A stretch of 64,000 bases of DNA from Metabacillus crassostreae (GCF_016908395.1 NZ_JAFBDU010000005.1:186001-250000); one strand, 5' to 3'; positions 41,101 to 50,108 are shown, counted from the first letter of the stretch. The notes: a model not told the origin generated them from the letters alone. Made by a program: numbers and translations.

Positions 41101-44100
41101 GAGCTTATCGGTAAAGAATATGTTGAATATTTCTTTACTGTTTCTGATGGTACAAATGAAGTGAAAAGTGAAATCAACAAAATTATCATTAAAAACACAA
41201 ATGATACATCTGATATACGCTTAAACGTAAAAGACCAACAAGTTCTTTCAAAAACAGAGGTAATAAAGGCTACTTCTAAGGAAGAAGAAGCAAAAGATGT
41301 GAAGCTATTTGTTGATAACGAAGAGTTAACAGAGGAAACATATCATTCCTTAGAAACAGAAGCTTATTTAGCATTAGAAGTGAATGGACTGAACACTTAT
41401 TTCCAAAACGCAGTGACAATGGGTGATGATATTTTATTCTTAATGGACAAAGATTGGTTATCACATTGGAAAACATTTACGATACCTGTTGAAGCAGATC
41501 GTTTACAGCTTGGTGAAAACATCCTTACTGTTCGAGCAGGTAATAAAGCATCACCCTTCCAGCTTGAAGAAGATGAAGAAAATCGTGATGACTATAACTT
41601 ACGTAATGTACGCTTGATTTTAGCGGATGGCACTGTTTTAAGAGATTCTGATAAAAATGATCCAACAAAGGTTTATGATATGGGCGATGATGGGACATTC
41701 CGACCATTTGAAGACTTTACCTTCACGATTACTGAAGAGCACACAACATCTAAAACATATACATGGAACACAACAACAGTGGAAGATGGAGAACATGTTG
41801 TTAAATCTCAAGATTCAGATCATGAGATTACAAAAACAGTATTGGTTGATAACACAGCTCCTTCTGTTGAAACAACGATTATAGAAGGAAAAGAATATAA
41901 AGGCAGCTTTACAATTGATGCCACTGTAACAGACGAGATAGCAGGTGTGAATACAGTTAAAGCATTACTAGATGGTGAACAAATACAGCTACCGTTCAAC
42001 ACTGCATCATCTCAGCTAGAAGCTGGTGAACATACGCTTTCCATTTTGGCGACAGATTTAGCTGGAAATGAAGCGGAAAAGGCTGTCACATTCTCTGTCA
42101 CTAATGAGAATCCTTTTAAACCAGAGCTTATTTCTCCAACAGATGGTAGCTCTACACCTGTTACTGGTGATCCTAGATTAAAAGTAAAGGTTACAGATCC
42201 CTCAGGAGATGATTTAGATGTAAAGTATTATCAAGGCTTTAAATATGATACAAGTAACACCAACAATGTAAAGGCATTTAAAAATTCGACTGATTTCGAA
42301 CCACCACAAATGATGGTGCCAGAAGGAGAAGAATCCTTTACAAATGAAGATAGATCAGCTGTATCAGAAAAAGATGGAACCTATTTGATAACAGATTCAA
42401 GTGAGAAGTTTCCATATCACCGATTTGATGTTCAAGTTGATTCATCCATTGATGAAAATGATGAAATTGAGTTAACTTGGAGTGGAAATTCTCTAGAGGG
42501 AAGAAAGGTGTCCATGTATGCTTGGAATCATAGTGAAGCGAAGTGGCAGCTTATTACGTATAAAGTTGCAGGAGCAGAAGATTTTGAATTAAAAGGGTAT
42601 GTTGAGGTTAGTGATTTTGTGAAAAATTCAAACATCAATGTATTGATCCAGGATGAAATTCCAAGTACTCCTGATGAATATGATTATACATTTGTGTGGA
42701 TGTCTGATACTCAATATTATTCAGAAAGCTATCCTTACATTTTTGAAAGACAAACAAATTGGATTGCTGAAAAACAAGAAGAATTAAAGATAAAGTACGT
42801 GTTCCATACAGGTGATTTAGTTGATAACTTTGATCAGCTGCAAGAGTGGAAATATGCTGATGAATATATGAGAGTTTTAGATGATAACAATGTTCCATAT
42901 GGTGTTTTAGCAGGTAACCATGATGTTGATCAACTTTCTAATGATTACACTGAGTATTATAAGTGGTTTGGTACTGATAGATTTGAAGATAAACCATACT
43001 ACGGTGATACGTATAAAAACAATCGAGGCCATTATGATCTTATCTCAGAAAATGGTAATGATTTTATCATGGTATATATGGGCTGGGGAATTCAAAATGA
43101 AGATTTAGAATGGATCAATGATGTGTTAAAACAATATCCTGATCGAAAAGCGATATTAAGCTTTCATGAATATTTACTCGTTTCAGGAAATCGAAGTCCT
43201 TTAGGTAACGAGATATATGAACAAGTAGTTGAACCAAATGAAAATGTCATTGCGGTTTTAAGTGGTCATTATCATGATTCAGAAACATTAATAAGTGAAA
43301 TTGATGATGATCATGATGGTGTAACAGATCGTAAAGTATATCAAATGCTTGGTGACTATCAAGGTGGTCCTGAGGGTGGTCAAGGATATATGAAGCTTTT
43401 ACATTTTGATCAAGATAATAATAGAATCATCGTCAATACGTATTCACCATATTTAGATGATTATAACTATTATGATCCAAGTGAATATCCAGGTAAAGAT
43501 GAAATGATCATTGATTTAGAGCTTAGTGTTGATGAAAAAAGAGTCGCTACCGATTATTTTTCTGTCAATGTTAAAACAGATACAGAAATCGGTAAACAAG
43601 AAAATGTGCCGAGTGGTAGTGATACAGAAGTAACCTGGACAGGGCTTACAGAGAATGAAACATATTCCTGGTATGCTGTTGCGGAGGATCAGTTCACTGG
43701 AAAGTCAGTATCTGATATTTGGACATTCACAAAAGGGAAAAATGAAACAACGAATCCGACGGACCCAGGTGAAAACCCAGAACAACCAGGAGATGGAGAC
43801 AACCCAGGTGAAAACCCAGACCAACCAGGAGATGGAGATAACCCAGGTGAAAATCCAGACCAACCAGGAGATGGAGATAATCCAGGCAAAAACCCGGAAC
43901 AACCAGGCAATGGGACGAACCAACCTGGTAAAGATACATCTAACAATAATGGGGAAATTGCTGTTAAGCTTCAAGCTGGAAAAGCAACAATTTCAACAGA
44001 GGATCTAAAGCACCTATCAAAGAATACAAAGGTCATTTTAGATCTGAAAAAAGAATATAACGTTAAAGTTCAATTAACGAAGCAACAAATCCAAATAATG

Positions 44101-44619
44101 AAAGAAAAACAATTAGTGCTTGCGATTCAAAATCAAGATATGAATGTTTTCATTCCAGCTGAAAACTTACCTGATGGTGATGTTGTTATTACTGTTGAAC
44201 GTATGAAGGATATTCATGAATCAGTAAGTGCTGTGTATGATTTTAGTATTACATCAGGAGATAAAATTTATCATGAATTTTCACAGAATATGATCCTTGA
44301 ATTTAAGGTGAAAAAAGAAGTGAAAAATACTGATAAGGTGAAGGTTTATTATTACAATGAAGAGTTGAAAAAATGGGAGCTTATTGGTGGGGATTATGCT
44401 AACGGAATAGTTACTGCATCAACGAAACACTTTAGTACCTATGCTGCTTTTGAAATAACACCAGATGATAATATGGATGAGATTAGTGATCCAGAAGGTG
44501 GTTATCATTTACCTGAGACTGCGACTAGCATGTATACAATTCTTCTTAGCGGTATAATTCTCTTTTTGATAGGAGCAGGATTTGTTCTAAATCATCGGAG
44601 AAAAGTAAATAAAATGTAG
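38131..44619 (+). CDS. Giant wall-anchored multidomain metallophosphoesterase (LTD x3, calcineurin-like, LPETA)
   Basis: 2162 residues; ATG after GAGGAGGA. A signal peptide (to about residue 40, VKKVYAVES) and an acidic, Thr/Glu-rich spacer (to 150) come first. Three lamin-tail domains, each opening with an ITEIxPxS-like strand, start near 156, 447 and 735 and alternate with Ig-like segments containing KITDD- or EADIKDN-like strands. More beta-rich segments run to about 1500. The calcineurin-type phosphoesterase domain (about 1519-1770) has SDTQ, HTGDLVDN, AGNHD, SFHEY and GHYHDS metal motifs. An Fn3-like domain follows, then a tandem linker (1879-1930), a C-terminal module (about 1947-2110) and LPETA (2127-2131) with helix and basic tail. 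It probably removes phosphate from extracellular esters; the substrate is unknown. Confidence 0.9.
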   Translation: MGGRAVLRFCKKLFIYVCLVMIVFSNFISVLPVKKVYAVESGDQPTILNVEETEGKEKVNEEVDGTSDDSIDQVEPEESAEVIDSEKEIQEDSQEEAAQIEAEKSEQQVEKSQDTTKTPTTETDPVPTPQEESTEETPPTKSKESTNKVEEDFNRFSPILITEITPNSKGADNYEYFELYNNTNQKLSLTNYSFVYHYTDGSYDDKVFQLPATVMEPQETLIFWYNPKNLSFTDFNNQFGTNLASNQVIEFTDVFPGFANGGNRALIIKDKNNHELVSASYLGNEADNATGNGIDYKYPATGTSMDKLKVVAPPTPGVIEAAQVPAKPVELEEPPAEDTSAPVIDHTSVNESKAFTDINISAKITDDKAINSASTLYFKNEEDTDFRSLPMVVTGEDSTIVSAKIPASHVTSTITYYLEASDGVNIAKTEDYIISVELPEETFSEQPLLITEISPNSAGGGTDYYEFFELYNNTTQPLALTNYSFVYKYTDSGKEVIFQVPQTTIEPQETLVFWFNNGNRTLEDFNTNFGSGLTAEQVIEYKDVFPGFANGGNRAIVIKDSSNIEVVSASYLGNENDNTGADIHYMFQTTGTEMVKYQVLSAPNPGFISPVQVPTKPIELEEIPKDTEAPVINHTPVTESDAFSTITIEADIKDNMAVPFSTLYYKKASEENFTSLSMNMSADSAKYSATIPGLDVEENMIYYIEAGDGTNTSTTDEFVITVKKDEVDYDKIPQFLVTEIVPDTTNVGTADGYEFVEIYNNTNQDMNFKEYKLQYRYGNDPASDVVWASIPDDVVIPSKETLVFWIINSQNGEKTVAEFNAHYGSNLVENQDIVRIYSDGMANGSPRGLVVATNTKEEITVSYYNDVVNVDDTVADKGIVFKYPENGSKQSVKISAGLLDATPGAVDTNQVPKKPVHIIKDNVPPTFENKTNITEILQTEDIKISAAASDDVEVKSVRLFYRTNDQDAYNETLLTLDSETHLYENMIYASELIGKEYVEYFFTVSDGTNEVKSEINKIIIKNTNDTSDIRLNVKDQQVLSKTEVIKATSKEEEAKDVKLFVDNEELTEETYHSLETEAYLALEVNGLNTYFQNAVTMGDDILFLMDKDWLSHWKTFTIPVEADRLQLGENILTVRAGNKASPFQLEEDEENRDDYNLRNVRLILADGTVLRDSDKNDPTKVYDMGDDGTFRPFEDFTFTITEEHTTSKTYTWNTTTVEDGEHVVKSQDSDHEITKTVLVDNTAPSVETTIIEGKEYKGSFTIDATVTDEIAGVNTVKALLDGEQIQLPFNTASSQLEAGEHTLSILATDLAGNEAEKAVTFSVTNENPFKPELISPTDGSSTPVTGDPRLKVKVTDPSGDDLDVKYYQGFKYDTSNTNNVKAFKNSTDFEPPQMMVPEGEESFTNEDRSAVSEKDGTYLITDSSEKFPYHRFDVQVDSSIDENDEIELTWSGNSLEGRKVSMYAWNHSEAKWQLITYKVAGAEDFELKGYVEVSDFVKNSNINVLIQDEIPSTPDEYDYTFVWMSDTQYYSESYPYIFERQTNWIAEKQEELKIKYVFHTGDLVDNFDQLQEWKYADEYMRVLDDNNVPYGVLAGNHDVDQLSNDYTEYYKWFGTDRFEDKPYYGDTYKNNRGHYDLISENGNDFIMVYMGWGIQNEDLEWINDVLKQYPDRKAILSFHEYLLVSGNRSPLGNEIYEQVVEPNENVIAVLSGHYHDSETLISEIDDDHDGVTDRKVYQMLGDYQGGPEGGQGYMKLLHFDQDNNRIIVNTYSPYLDDYNYYDPSEYPGKDEMIIDLELSVDEKRVATDYFSVNVKTDTEIGKQENVPSGSDTEVTWTGLTENETYSWYAVAEDQFTGKSVSDIWTFTKGKNETTNPTDPGENPEQPGDGDNPGENPDQPGDGDNPGENPDQPGDGDNPGKNPEQPGNGTNQPGKDTSNNNGEIAVKLQAGKATISTEDLKHLSKNTKVILDLKKEYNVKVQLTKQQIQIMKEKQLVLAIQNQDMNVFIPAENLPDGDVVITVERMKDIHESVSAVYDFSITSGDKIYHEFSQNMILEFKVKKEVKNTDKVKVYYYNEELKKWELIGGDYANGIVTASTKHFSTYAAFEITPDDNMDEISDPEGGYHLPETATSMYTILLSGIILFLIGAGFVLNHRRKVNKM
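43765..43917 (+). repeat. 39-bp coding tandem repeat (PGENPDQPGDGDN)
   Basis: About four copies of a 39-bp unit, each coding 13 residues of PGENP(D/E)QPGDGDN. The second and third are nearly identical in DNA and the last is degraded. It forms the flexible wall-spanning linker of the giant protein and is prone to slippage. Confidence 0.9.
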
Positions 44620-44779
44620 GATGGTTCAAGGTGAAATTTAGGAAGTTATTAATGAATAGATAATCTTTTAATCATTACCTAATCAGAAAAATTAGAGTGA
44701 AGCAGTGCTAGAAAGAATGTGGAAAAACCCTAATTATCTTAAGTTTTAACAGTAAATTGGTAATATAAATAGCAAGTAG

Positions 44780-44808
44780 AAAAGCTCAGATTTCCTCTGA
44801 GCTTTTTT
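44780..44808. terminator. Bidirectional terminator between convergent genes
   Basis: AAAAGCTCAGA pairs with TCTGAGCTTTT around TTTCC, with T or A runs at both sides. It lies between the giant gene and the convergent lipoprotein gene. The remainder of 44620-44855 shows nothing else. Confidence 0.85.
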
Positions 44809-44855
44809 ATGTGATATTTTACTAACCCAAATGGGACCAAAAGCCACTCATGAGC

Positions 44856-45545
44856 TTAATATTTAATATTTATCATTTTGATTAACTCTATGATTTTTTC
44901 ATTATCACCTGGATCAACGTACACTAGCTTTGTATTGTTAATAATATCCTCTGTGTAATCCTTCATAAAGTTTTCCTCTACCTGAGCGGGGCTAGCCCAA
45001 TGAGAAGGAACATTGTACACGTTAATCGTGCCATCCCCGTTACCACTATAGGTTACCGATCCGTCTACAGAACGAGAACCTTCCAATGTCACAACATCAC
45101 TTGGATAGTTAGCACTAGTTTCATCATAAATATTAACAGGTTCTCCTGCTGGAATACGTCGTACATTTAATTCATCTATCTCTTGATTCGGTCCAAGTTG
45201 CAACCAAACACGGGCGTATTCAATTTGTTCACTAGAATACTGGGATAGTGTTTCTTTTTCTTCTTTATTTTCTACCTTTGAGTCACTATTTTCAGATGGG
45301 GTACTATCAGAAACTTCATTAACAGTTTTTTCTGATGAGGCATCATTCGCATCAACAGTGTCTGGTTCCTCTGATCCACTTGTTGACAAACTTTCATCTT
45401 TTTTGGTTGTATCGTCTTCTATTGATTCTAAAATTGAACCTTTTTCTGAAGAATTAGTAGTGGCTTCTTCGATTTTATTTCCAGTACATCCAACTAGCAT
45501 AAATAAAGCAACATTTAAATAAAGAATATTTGTTAGATTTTTCAT
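44856..45545 (-). CDS. Putative lipoprotein of unknown function
   Basis: 229 residues. The N-terminus MKNLTNILYLNVALFMLVGC is a lipoprotein signal with lipobox LVGC (Cys20). A long acidic, Ser/Thr-rich disordered spacer (about 25-105) leads to a C-terminal domain of about 120 residues (YARVWLQLG ... RIPAGEPVNIYD ... GDGTINVYNVPSHW). I do not recognise the domain with confidence. It is convergent with the giant phosphoesterase gene and separated from it by a bidirectional terminator. AAAGGAATTG lies before the start. Confidence 0.75.
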   Translation of the reverse strand: MKNLTNILYLNVALFMLVGCTGNKIEEATTNSSEKGSILESIEDDTTKKDESLSTSGSEEPDTVDANDASSEKTVNEVSDSTPSENSDSKVENKEEKETLSQYSSEQIEYARVWLQLGPNQEIDELNVRRIPAGEPVNIYDETSANYPSDVVTLEGSRSVDGSVTYSGNGDGTINVYNVPSHWASPAQVEENFMKDYTEDIINNTKLVYVDPGDNEKIIELIKMINIKY

Positions 45546-46031
45546 TTGTCAAACAATTCCTTTCATTATTAAGCAAAATCAAGTTTTAAGTAAGATTCAC
45601 ATACCCTAGTGGTTCACCTGCTGTGGTAGTGTGAGTACAAGTATTCACAAACTATAAAATTATTTTAACATAAAATCCCATTTATTTCTCGAAAAGATAC
45701 TGGGACGAAAGTATAATTAACAAAAGAGAAACTGAACAATGGTTGAGTAGTTACGCCGAATCTAAAATATACTTCGTTTACCGCGGATGGTTGGAAAGCC
45801 ACCTCATGCAACGCACTTTGGGACTAGTGTTGCTGATCATCCCGCTGGAGTCTACAATAATAATTCATCTAAACTTTAGTACAAGCATTCTCTTTTGTAG
45901 AATAGAAAAATTGAATCTTTTTCAGGTAATGTCGTGGAATAATCCTTATTTATCCACTAACACTAAAAGCAATTAGCTGCTCATGAAACAAATTCTAATC
46001 GGGCAACATAAAGCGTAGGAGGTGGTGTAAT
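45546..46031. other. Gap between two lipoprotein genes, with a possible degenerate repeat
   Basis: No gene is supported. Bases 45698-45856 contain ACTGGGACGAAAGT and a GC-richer stretch with CCGCGGATGG and ATCCCGCTGGAGTCT. These recall the ends and core of the repeat family elsewhere in the window, but the similarity is too weak to call a copy. GTAGGAGGTGG at the right end is the ribosome site of the next gene. Confidence 0.35.
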
Positions 46032-46466
46032 GTGAAGAAGTGGTTAATGTTATCAATTTTTTCTTTATGTTTAACAGGCTGTCAAATGCAAGCGCGAGAA
46101 GGCTATGAGCCTCAAGCTGAAGATATTAATGGAACACGTTTGATGAAGGATGGACATGCTACTTATGAAAATCAGGAATTAGCAGATGAGCCATATGTGC
46201 CGAATCAAAATCCGAATTTTATTGATTTGACAGAATCCAGACCAGATCTCGGATCAGATCAGAATAAGCTTGAAGAAGCAATCATGGATGATGAGGAATT
46301 AACATTAGGACCAGTTATGATGTTTGGAAATAAAATTCACACAACCGTGTATACAACAGAGGAGCTTTCAAAAAAGGAAAAGAAACAAAGAGTGAAGGAA
46401 ATTCATGAAAAAATGATTACAGCATTACCTCGTTATCGAATTGATGTTGAATTAAAGCAAAAATAA
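46032..46466 (+). CDS. Putative small lipoprotein
   Basis: 144 residues from a GTG at 46032 preceded by GTAGGAGGTGG. It has a lipoprotein signal MKKWLMLSIFSLCLTGC with Cys17. The body is polar (EDINGTRLMKDGHATYENQEL ... LGPVMMFGNKIHTTVYTTEE) and the C-terminus is Lys/Glu-rich with ALPRYRIDVELKQK, faintly like the end of YhcN/YlaJ spore lipoproteins. I would not assign it to that family. It is convergent with racA, sharing a hairpin at 46465-46490. Confidence 0.7.
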   Translation: MKKWLMLSIFSLCLTGCQMQAREGYEPQAEDINGTRLMKDGHATYENQELADEPYVPNQNPNFIDLTESRPDLGSDQNKLEEAIMDDEELTLGPVMMFGNKIHTTVYTTEELSKKEKKQRVKEIHEKMITALPRYRIDVELKQK

Positions 46467-46490
46467 CAAGGGGCGTTGATGCCCCTTGTT
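46465..46490. terminator. Hairpin between convergent lipoprotein gene and racA
   Basis: AACAAGGGGC pairs perfectly with GCCCCTTGTT around GTTGAT. It overlaps the ends of both reading frames and lacks a clear U run, but it is placed to end both transcripts. Confidence 0.6.
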
Positions 46491-47010
46491 AGAATCCAAA
46501 GATAGAACTAATTAAATTTTTCTTTCTGGATTTTTTTGGAGCTGATATGCTATCAAAAACAAGTAAGTGATCTTTAGCAGGAGCCTCGCGTTTTTGCCCA
46601 TTTTCTAGCTCATCTATTCTTTGTTCAAGCTTTTGTATGGTTGATGTTAATTCTTCCATTTCTCTTCTATGCTGTAAAACTTGATAAGAAACAACATCAT
46701 CTGCTTTATTTCTTACTCGTCGTTCTAGTTCATCAATTCGATTATTTATTTCATTAAATTTAGTAGTATCGATTGTTGTTGTCATTCTTTTAATAGACCC
46801 CTTCCGAATGTTGTCTAATGTATCAGGCTGTTGAGGTGTTTGATGTAGGGTTTGCTGTTGAATTTGTCTAATTTTTTTAATATCATCTTCAGAAAATTGA
46901 TAATGTCCCAGTTCATTTTTCTCTAACTCCATGTCGTATTGACTAACCCATCTCATCAACGTTCTTCTAGAAACCCCAAGTAACTTAGTGACAGTTGTTG
47001 TACTATTCAT
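46489..47010 (-). CDS. racA: Chromosome-anchoring protein RacA
   Basis: 173 residues. The N-terminal MerR-like helix-turn-helix (TVTKLLGVSRRTLMRWVSQYD, about 5-35; NELGHYQFSEDD) is followed by a coiled coil of heptads (about 75-145). A basic, hydrophobic C-terminal tail (KKSRKKNLISSIFGF) is suited to polar membrane attachment. RacA binds GC-rich repeats near the replication origin and tethers them to the cell pole via DivIVA at the onset of sporulation. Length and neighbours (ywkD, prfA, prmC) correspond to B. subtilis ywkC. Confidence 0.9.
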   Translation of the reverse strand: MNSTTTVTKLLGVSRRTLMRWVSQYDMELEKNELGHYQFSEDDIKKIRQIQQQTLHQTPQQPDTLDNIRKGSIKRMTTTIDTTKFNEINNRIDELERRVRNKADDVVSYQVLQHRREMEELTSTIQKLEQRIDELENGQKREAPAKDHLLVFDSISAPKKSRKKNLISSIFGF

Positions 47011-47210
47011 CTTCTTCCTCCTTAAATTTCAGTACATAATCAAACTGCAGCTTTCTCATCATCCAAAGACAAACCAACAGACATGTGAACTTCTATTAGT
47101 AGGTTTTCGACTCTTAAAGCTAGTTACCTTCACGTTAGACAAAACAAGTATGTATTCGGCAAAGAAAGTGGATGTTTTACATAATATGATGCTGTAATGT
47201 CGAACCTATT

Positions 47211-47597
47211 TTATTTTTCATATAATTCAAGTGGTAAACCGTCTGGATCAGGGAAGAATGTAAACTTTTTATCAGTAAAAGGATCTACCCGAATATTTTC
47301 TACTTCTATCCCTTTTTCTAGTAACTCTTCTACTGCAGACTGGATATTGTCGACTTCAAATGCTAGATGTCGTAAACCTAGAGCCTCAGGATTTGTAGGT
47401 CGTTTAGGAGGGTTTGGGAATGAAAACAACTCAATTTGATATGTATCATTTACCTTTAAATCTAATTTATATGACCTACGTTCCTCACGATAAACTTCTG
47501 CAACTATTTCAAAACCGAGAATATTGGTATAAAAATCCTTTGAAACCTCGTAATCAGAACAAATAATGGCTACATGATGAATTTTATTAATATTCAA
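47211..47597 (-). CDS. ywkD: VOC/glyoxalase-fold protein YwkD
   Basis: 128 residues, one vicinal-oxygen-chelate domain of two beta-alpha-beta-beta-beta units. It starts MNINKIHHVAIICSDYEVSKDFY and has His8, Glu58-type (YQIELFSF), His77 (LRHLAFEV) and a final Glu (LPLELYEK) in the places of the metal ligands. Members are metal-dependent lyases or isomerases; methylglyoxal detoxification is often assumed, but the substrate is not known for YwkD. It lies between racA and prfA, on the racA strand and divergent from prfA, as in B. subtilis. 47011-47210 holds only spacer. Confidence 0.85.
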   Translation of the reverse strand: MNINKIHHVAIICSDYEVSKDFYTNILGFEIVAEVYREERRSYKLDLKVNDTYQIELFSFPNPPKRPTNPEALGLRHLAFEVDNIQSAVEELLEKGIEVENIRVDPFTDKKFTFFPDPDGLPLELYEK

Positions 47598-47754
47598 GCT
47601 AACTACCTCTTTTCATTATGGAATTATTTAATAACTGGTGTGATCTTAACTCATACTATTATAATATAAGCCAAATAAGATGAATTTGCTTTTGACGCTT
47701 TATGTGACCTATACTATAATTATAATGTTATGCATGAAAATTGAGGTGACATGT

Positions 47755-48825
47755 ATGTTAGATCGTTTAGAATCGGTAGAATATCGTTATGAAAAACTAA
47801 ATCAGCTATTAATGGATCCTGACATTATCGGAGATTCTAAGAAGCTGCGTGAATATTCAAAGGAACAATCCGATTTACAGGAAACAGTTGAAGTGTATCG
47901 TGAATATAAAGAAGTTCGTGAGCAAATTGCTGATACGAAATCAATGCTTGATGAAAAGCTTGATGCGGAAATGCGCGAAATGGCTAAAGAAGAGCTGTCA
48001 GAGCTAGAGGATCGTGAAGAAGAATTAACAGCACGTCTTAAGATTCTTCTTGTACCAAAGGACCCTAATGACGATAAAAACGTAATCGTGGAAATCCGTG
48101 GTGCAGCTGGTGGAGATGAAGCTGCGTTATTTGCTTCAGATTTATATCGCATGTACAGCCGTTTTGCAGAGATGCAGGGCTGGAGAACAGAAGTTATGGA
48201 AGCAAACGCAACAGGTACTGGTGGTTATAAAGAAATTATCTTTATGATCAATGGTAAAGGTGCATATTCTAAGCTGAAGTTTGAAAATGGTGCCCACCGT
48301 GTTCAACGTGTTCCTGAAACAGAATCAGGTGGACGTATTCACACATCTACAGCAACAGTTGCTGTTCTTCCAGAAACAGAAGAGGTTGAAGTAGAGATTC
48401 ACGAGAAAGATATTCGTACAGATACGTTTGCGTCAAGTGGACCAGGTGGACAAAGTGTTAATACAACAATGTCTGCCGTTCGTTTAACACATCTTCCTAC
48501 AAATACAGTTGTATCTTGTCAGGATGAAAAATCACAAATTAAAAACAAAGAAAAAGCAATGAAGGTACTTCGTGCACGTGTGTATGATAAATTTCAACGT
48601 GAAGCACAAGCAGAAATTGACCAAAACCGTAAGCTAGCAGTTGGTACAGGTGACCGTTCTGAGCGAATTAGAACATATAACTTCCCGCAAAACCGTGTAA
48701 CAGATCACAGAATTGGTTTAACAATTCAAAAGCTTGATCAAATTCTAGAAGGAAAGCTTGATGAAGTTGTGGAAACGTTAATCGTTGAAGATCAATCAAG
48801 CCGACTTCAAGATGCGGAAGAGTAG
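47755..48825 (+). CDS. prfA: Peptide chain release factor 1
   Basis: 356 residues from the ATG at 47755 (TTGAGGTGACATGT upstream); the open frame begins further upstream at 47680 without a ribosome site. The GGQ motif of peptidyl-tRNA hydrolysis is at 231-233 in [12 protein letters not shown]. The codon-recognition domain ([15 protein letters not shown]) and a coiled N-terminal domain are intact. It reads UAA and UAG. The next gene, the GGQ methyltransferase prmC, starts six bases after its stop, so the pair is coupled. Confidence 0.97.
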   Translation: MLDRLESVEYRYEKLNQLLMDPDIIGDSKKLREYSKEQSDLQETVEVYREYKEVREQIADTKSMLDEKLDAEMREMAKEELSELEDREEELTARLKILLVPKDPNDDKNVIVEIRGAAGGDEAALFASDLYRMYSRFAEMQGWRTEVMEANATGTGGYKEIIFMINGKGAYSKLKFENGAHRVQRVPETESGGRIHTSTATVAVLPETEEVEVEIHEKDIRTDTFASSGPGGQSVNTTMSAVRLTHLPTNTVVSCQDEKSQIKNKEKAMKVLRARVYDKFQREAQAEIDQNRKLAVGTGDRSERIRTYNFPQNRVTDHRIGLTIQKLDQILEGKLDEVVETLIVEDQSSRLQDAEE

Positions 48826-48831
48826 AATAAG

Positions 48832-49701
48832 ATGAAATTTGTATACGAAGCCCTTAATTGGGCTTCTTCTTTTTTAAAGGAAGCGGGAAGAGATGAAAAT
48901 GCTGGAGAGCTATTGCTGCGTCACCATTTAAATATGGAGCGTGCGACACTACTGTCAAATTTGAGATTGGTCCTCTCAGAAGAACAAAAAGAAATTTTCA
49001 TACATGATGTAAATAAGCATGGAGAAGGCATACCTGTTCAATATTTAATCGGCTATGAAGAATTTTATGGGCGACGCTTTAAAGTGAACAAAGAGGTGCT
49101 TATCCCAAGACCTGAAACAGAGGAGCTTGTTGAAGGAATTCTAACAAGAGCTACAAAAATGTTTGCAGATCAAAAAGAAATCAATGTAGTTGATATCGGC
49201 ACTGGAAGCGGTGCGATTGCCATTACATTAGCTTTAGAAAAATCGGAATTCAAAGTGAGTGCTGTTGATATTGCAGAAGAATCCTTACAAATTGCTAAAG
49301 AAAATGCAGAAGCTTTGCAAGCAGCTGTAGAATTTTTACACGGTGATCTACTTGAACCGATTGCAAATAAAGCTAAAGAAGGAAAAATCGATATCCTAGT
49401 TTCAAATCCTCCATATATACCTGATTGGGAAATTGAAACTCTTTCACCTGTTGTGAAGGATTATGAACCAATGCGGGCATTAGCAGGAGGAAAGGATGGT
49501 CTTGACTTTTATAGAAGATTAATTTCAGACATGCAAGAGCTCCTGAATACTCCCGCTTTAATCGCATTTGAAATTGGAGCAGGTCAAGGGGAGGATGTGC
49601 AGAATCTTCTAAAGCAGGCTCTTCCATATGCGAAAGTTGAAGTTGTTTATGATATTAATGGTAAAGATCGCATGGTGTTTGCTGAAAAGAAGGAAGATTA
49701 A
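48832..49701 (+). CDS. prmC: Release factor glutamine methyltransferase PrmC
   Basis: 289 residues. The N-terminal helical PrmC domain is followed by a class I SAM methyltransferase domain with VDIGTGSGAIAIT (SAM loop) and NPPYIP (catalytic NPPY that holds the substrate amide). PRPETEELVE is the family signature before the fold. It methylates the glutamine of the GGQ motif in release factors, and is directly coupled to prfA, six bases upstream. No anomaly. Confidence 0.96.
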   Translation: MKFVYEALNWASSFLKEAGRDENAGELLLRHHLNMERATLLSNLRLVLSEEQKEIFIHDVNKHGEGIPVQYLIGYEEFYGRRFKVNKEVLIPRPETEELVEGILTRATKMFADQKEINVVDIGTGSGAIAITLALEKSEFKVSAVDIAEESLQIAKENAEALQAAVEFLHGDLLEPIANKAKEGKIDILVSNPPYIPDWEIETLSPVVKDYEPMRALAGGKDGLDFYRRLISDMQELLNTPALIAFEIGAGQGEDVQNLLKQALPYAKVEVVYDINGKDRMVFAEKKED

Positions 49702-49759
49702 CGGGTTCAGTTTACTATCGAAAATACACATTTCATATATTAGTGTTTTTTTATAGAAT

Positions 49760-50108
49760 GAGGCTGGGACATAATTAAAGATGTCATACAAAAAGACGAA
49801 TAAATCTAAATTCAGTTAAGTTGAAAGAAATAAGTTCGTTCCATTGCGCTGCAAACATTTGCTTTCCGCGGGGAGGAAGCTAAGCCTCCTCGTAAGCTGC
49901 GCGCCTGTGGGGTCTCAGCCTTTACTCTGCACCCGCAGGAGTCAAATGTTTTCCGCTCCATTCCACTAGTTCTTAAAAATAGTATGCAAAATCAAAAAAT
50001 CTATTGAGGACAACAAATAAAAACCCGAAATGTTAGGCGAATAATCAATTGAAATATCTCCAAATATTTCGGGTTTATCTTTAGCTTAAATACTTATGTC
50101 CCAGCCTC
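49760..50108 (-). repeat. Composite repeat, best-preserved copy, reverse
   Basis: 349 bp with perfect 14-bp inverted ends, GAGGCTGGGACATA (49760-49773) and TATGTCCCAGCCTC (50095-50108). The GC-rich core (about 49838-49970) has outer stem AAACATTTG (49853-49861) with CAAATGTTT (49943-49951). The right arm carries ACCCGAAATGTTAGGCG...CAAATATTTCGGGT. It lies between prmC and the convergent DUF4240 gene. No reading frame. Confidence 0.9.

Noticed and set aside
43765-43917. Possible CRISPR-like repeat array
   Set aside because: The units are contiguous without unique spacers and are in frame with the giant protein.
43689-43974. Minus-strand frames over the 39-bp repeat
   Set aside because: Shadows of the PGENPDQPGDGDN linker.
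45743-45976. 77-codon plus-strand frame
   Set aside because: No ribosome site, no familiar protein features; overlaps a possible degenerate repeat.
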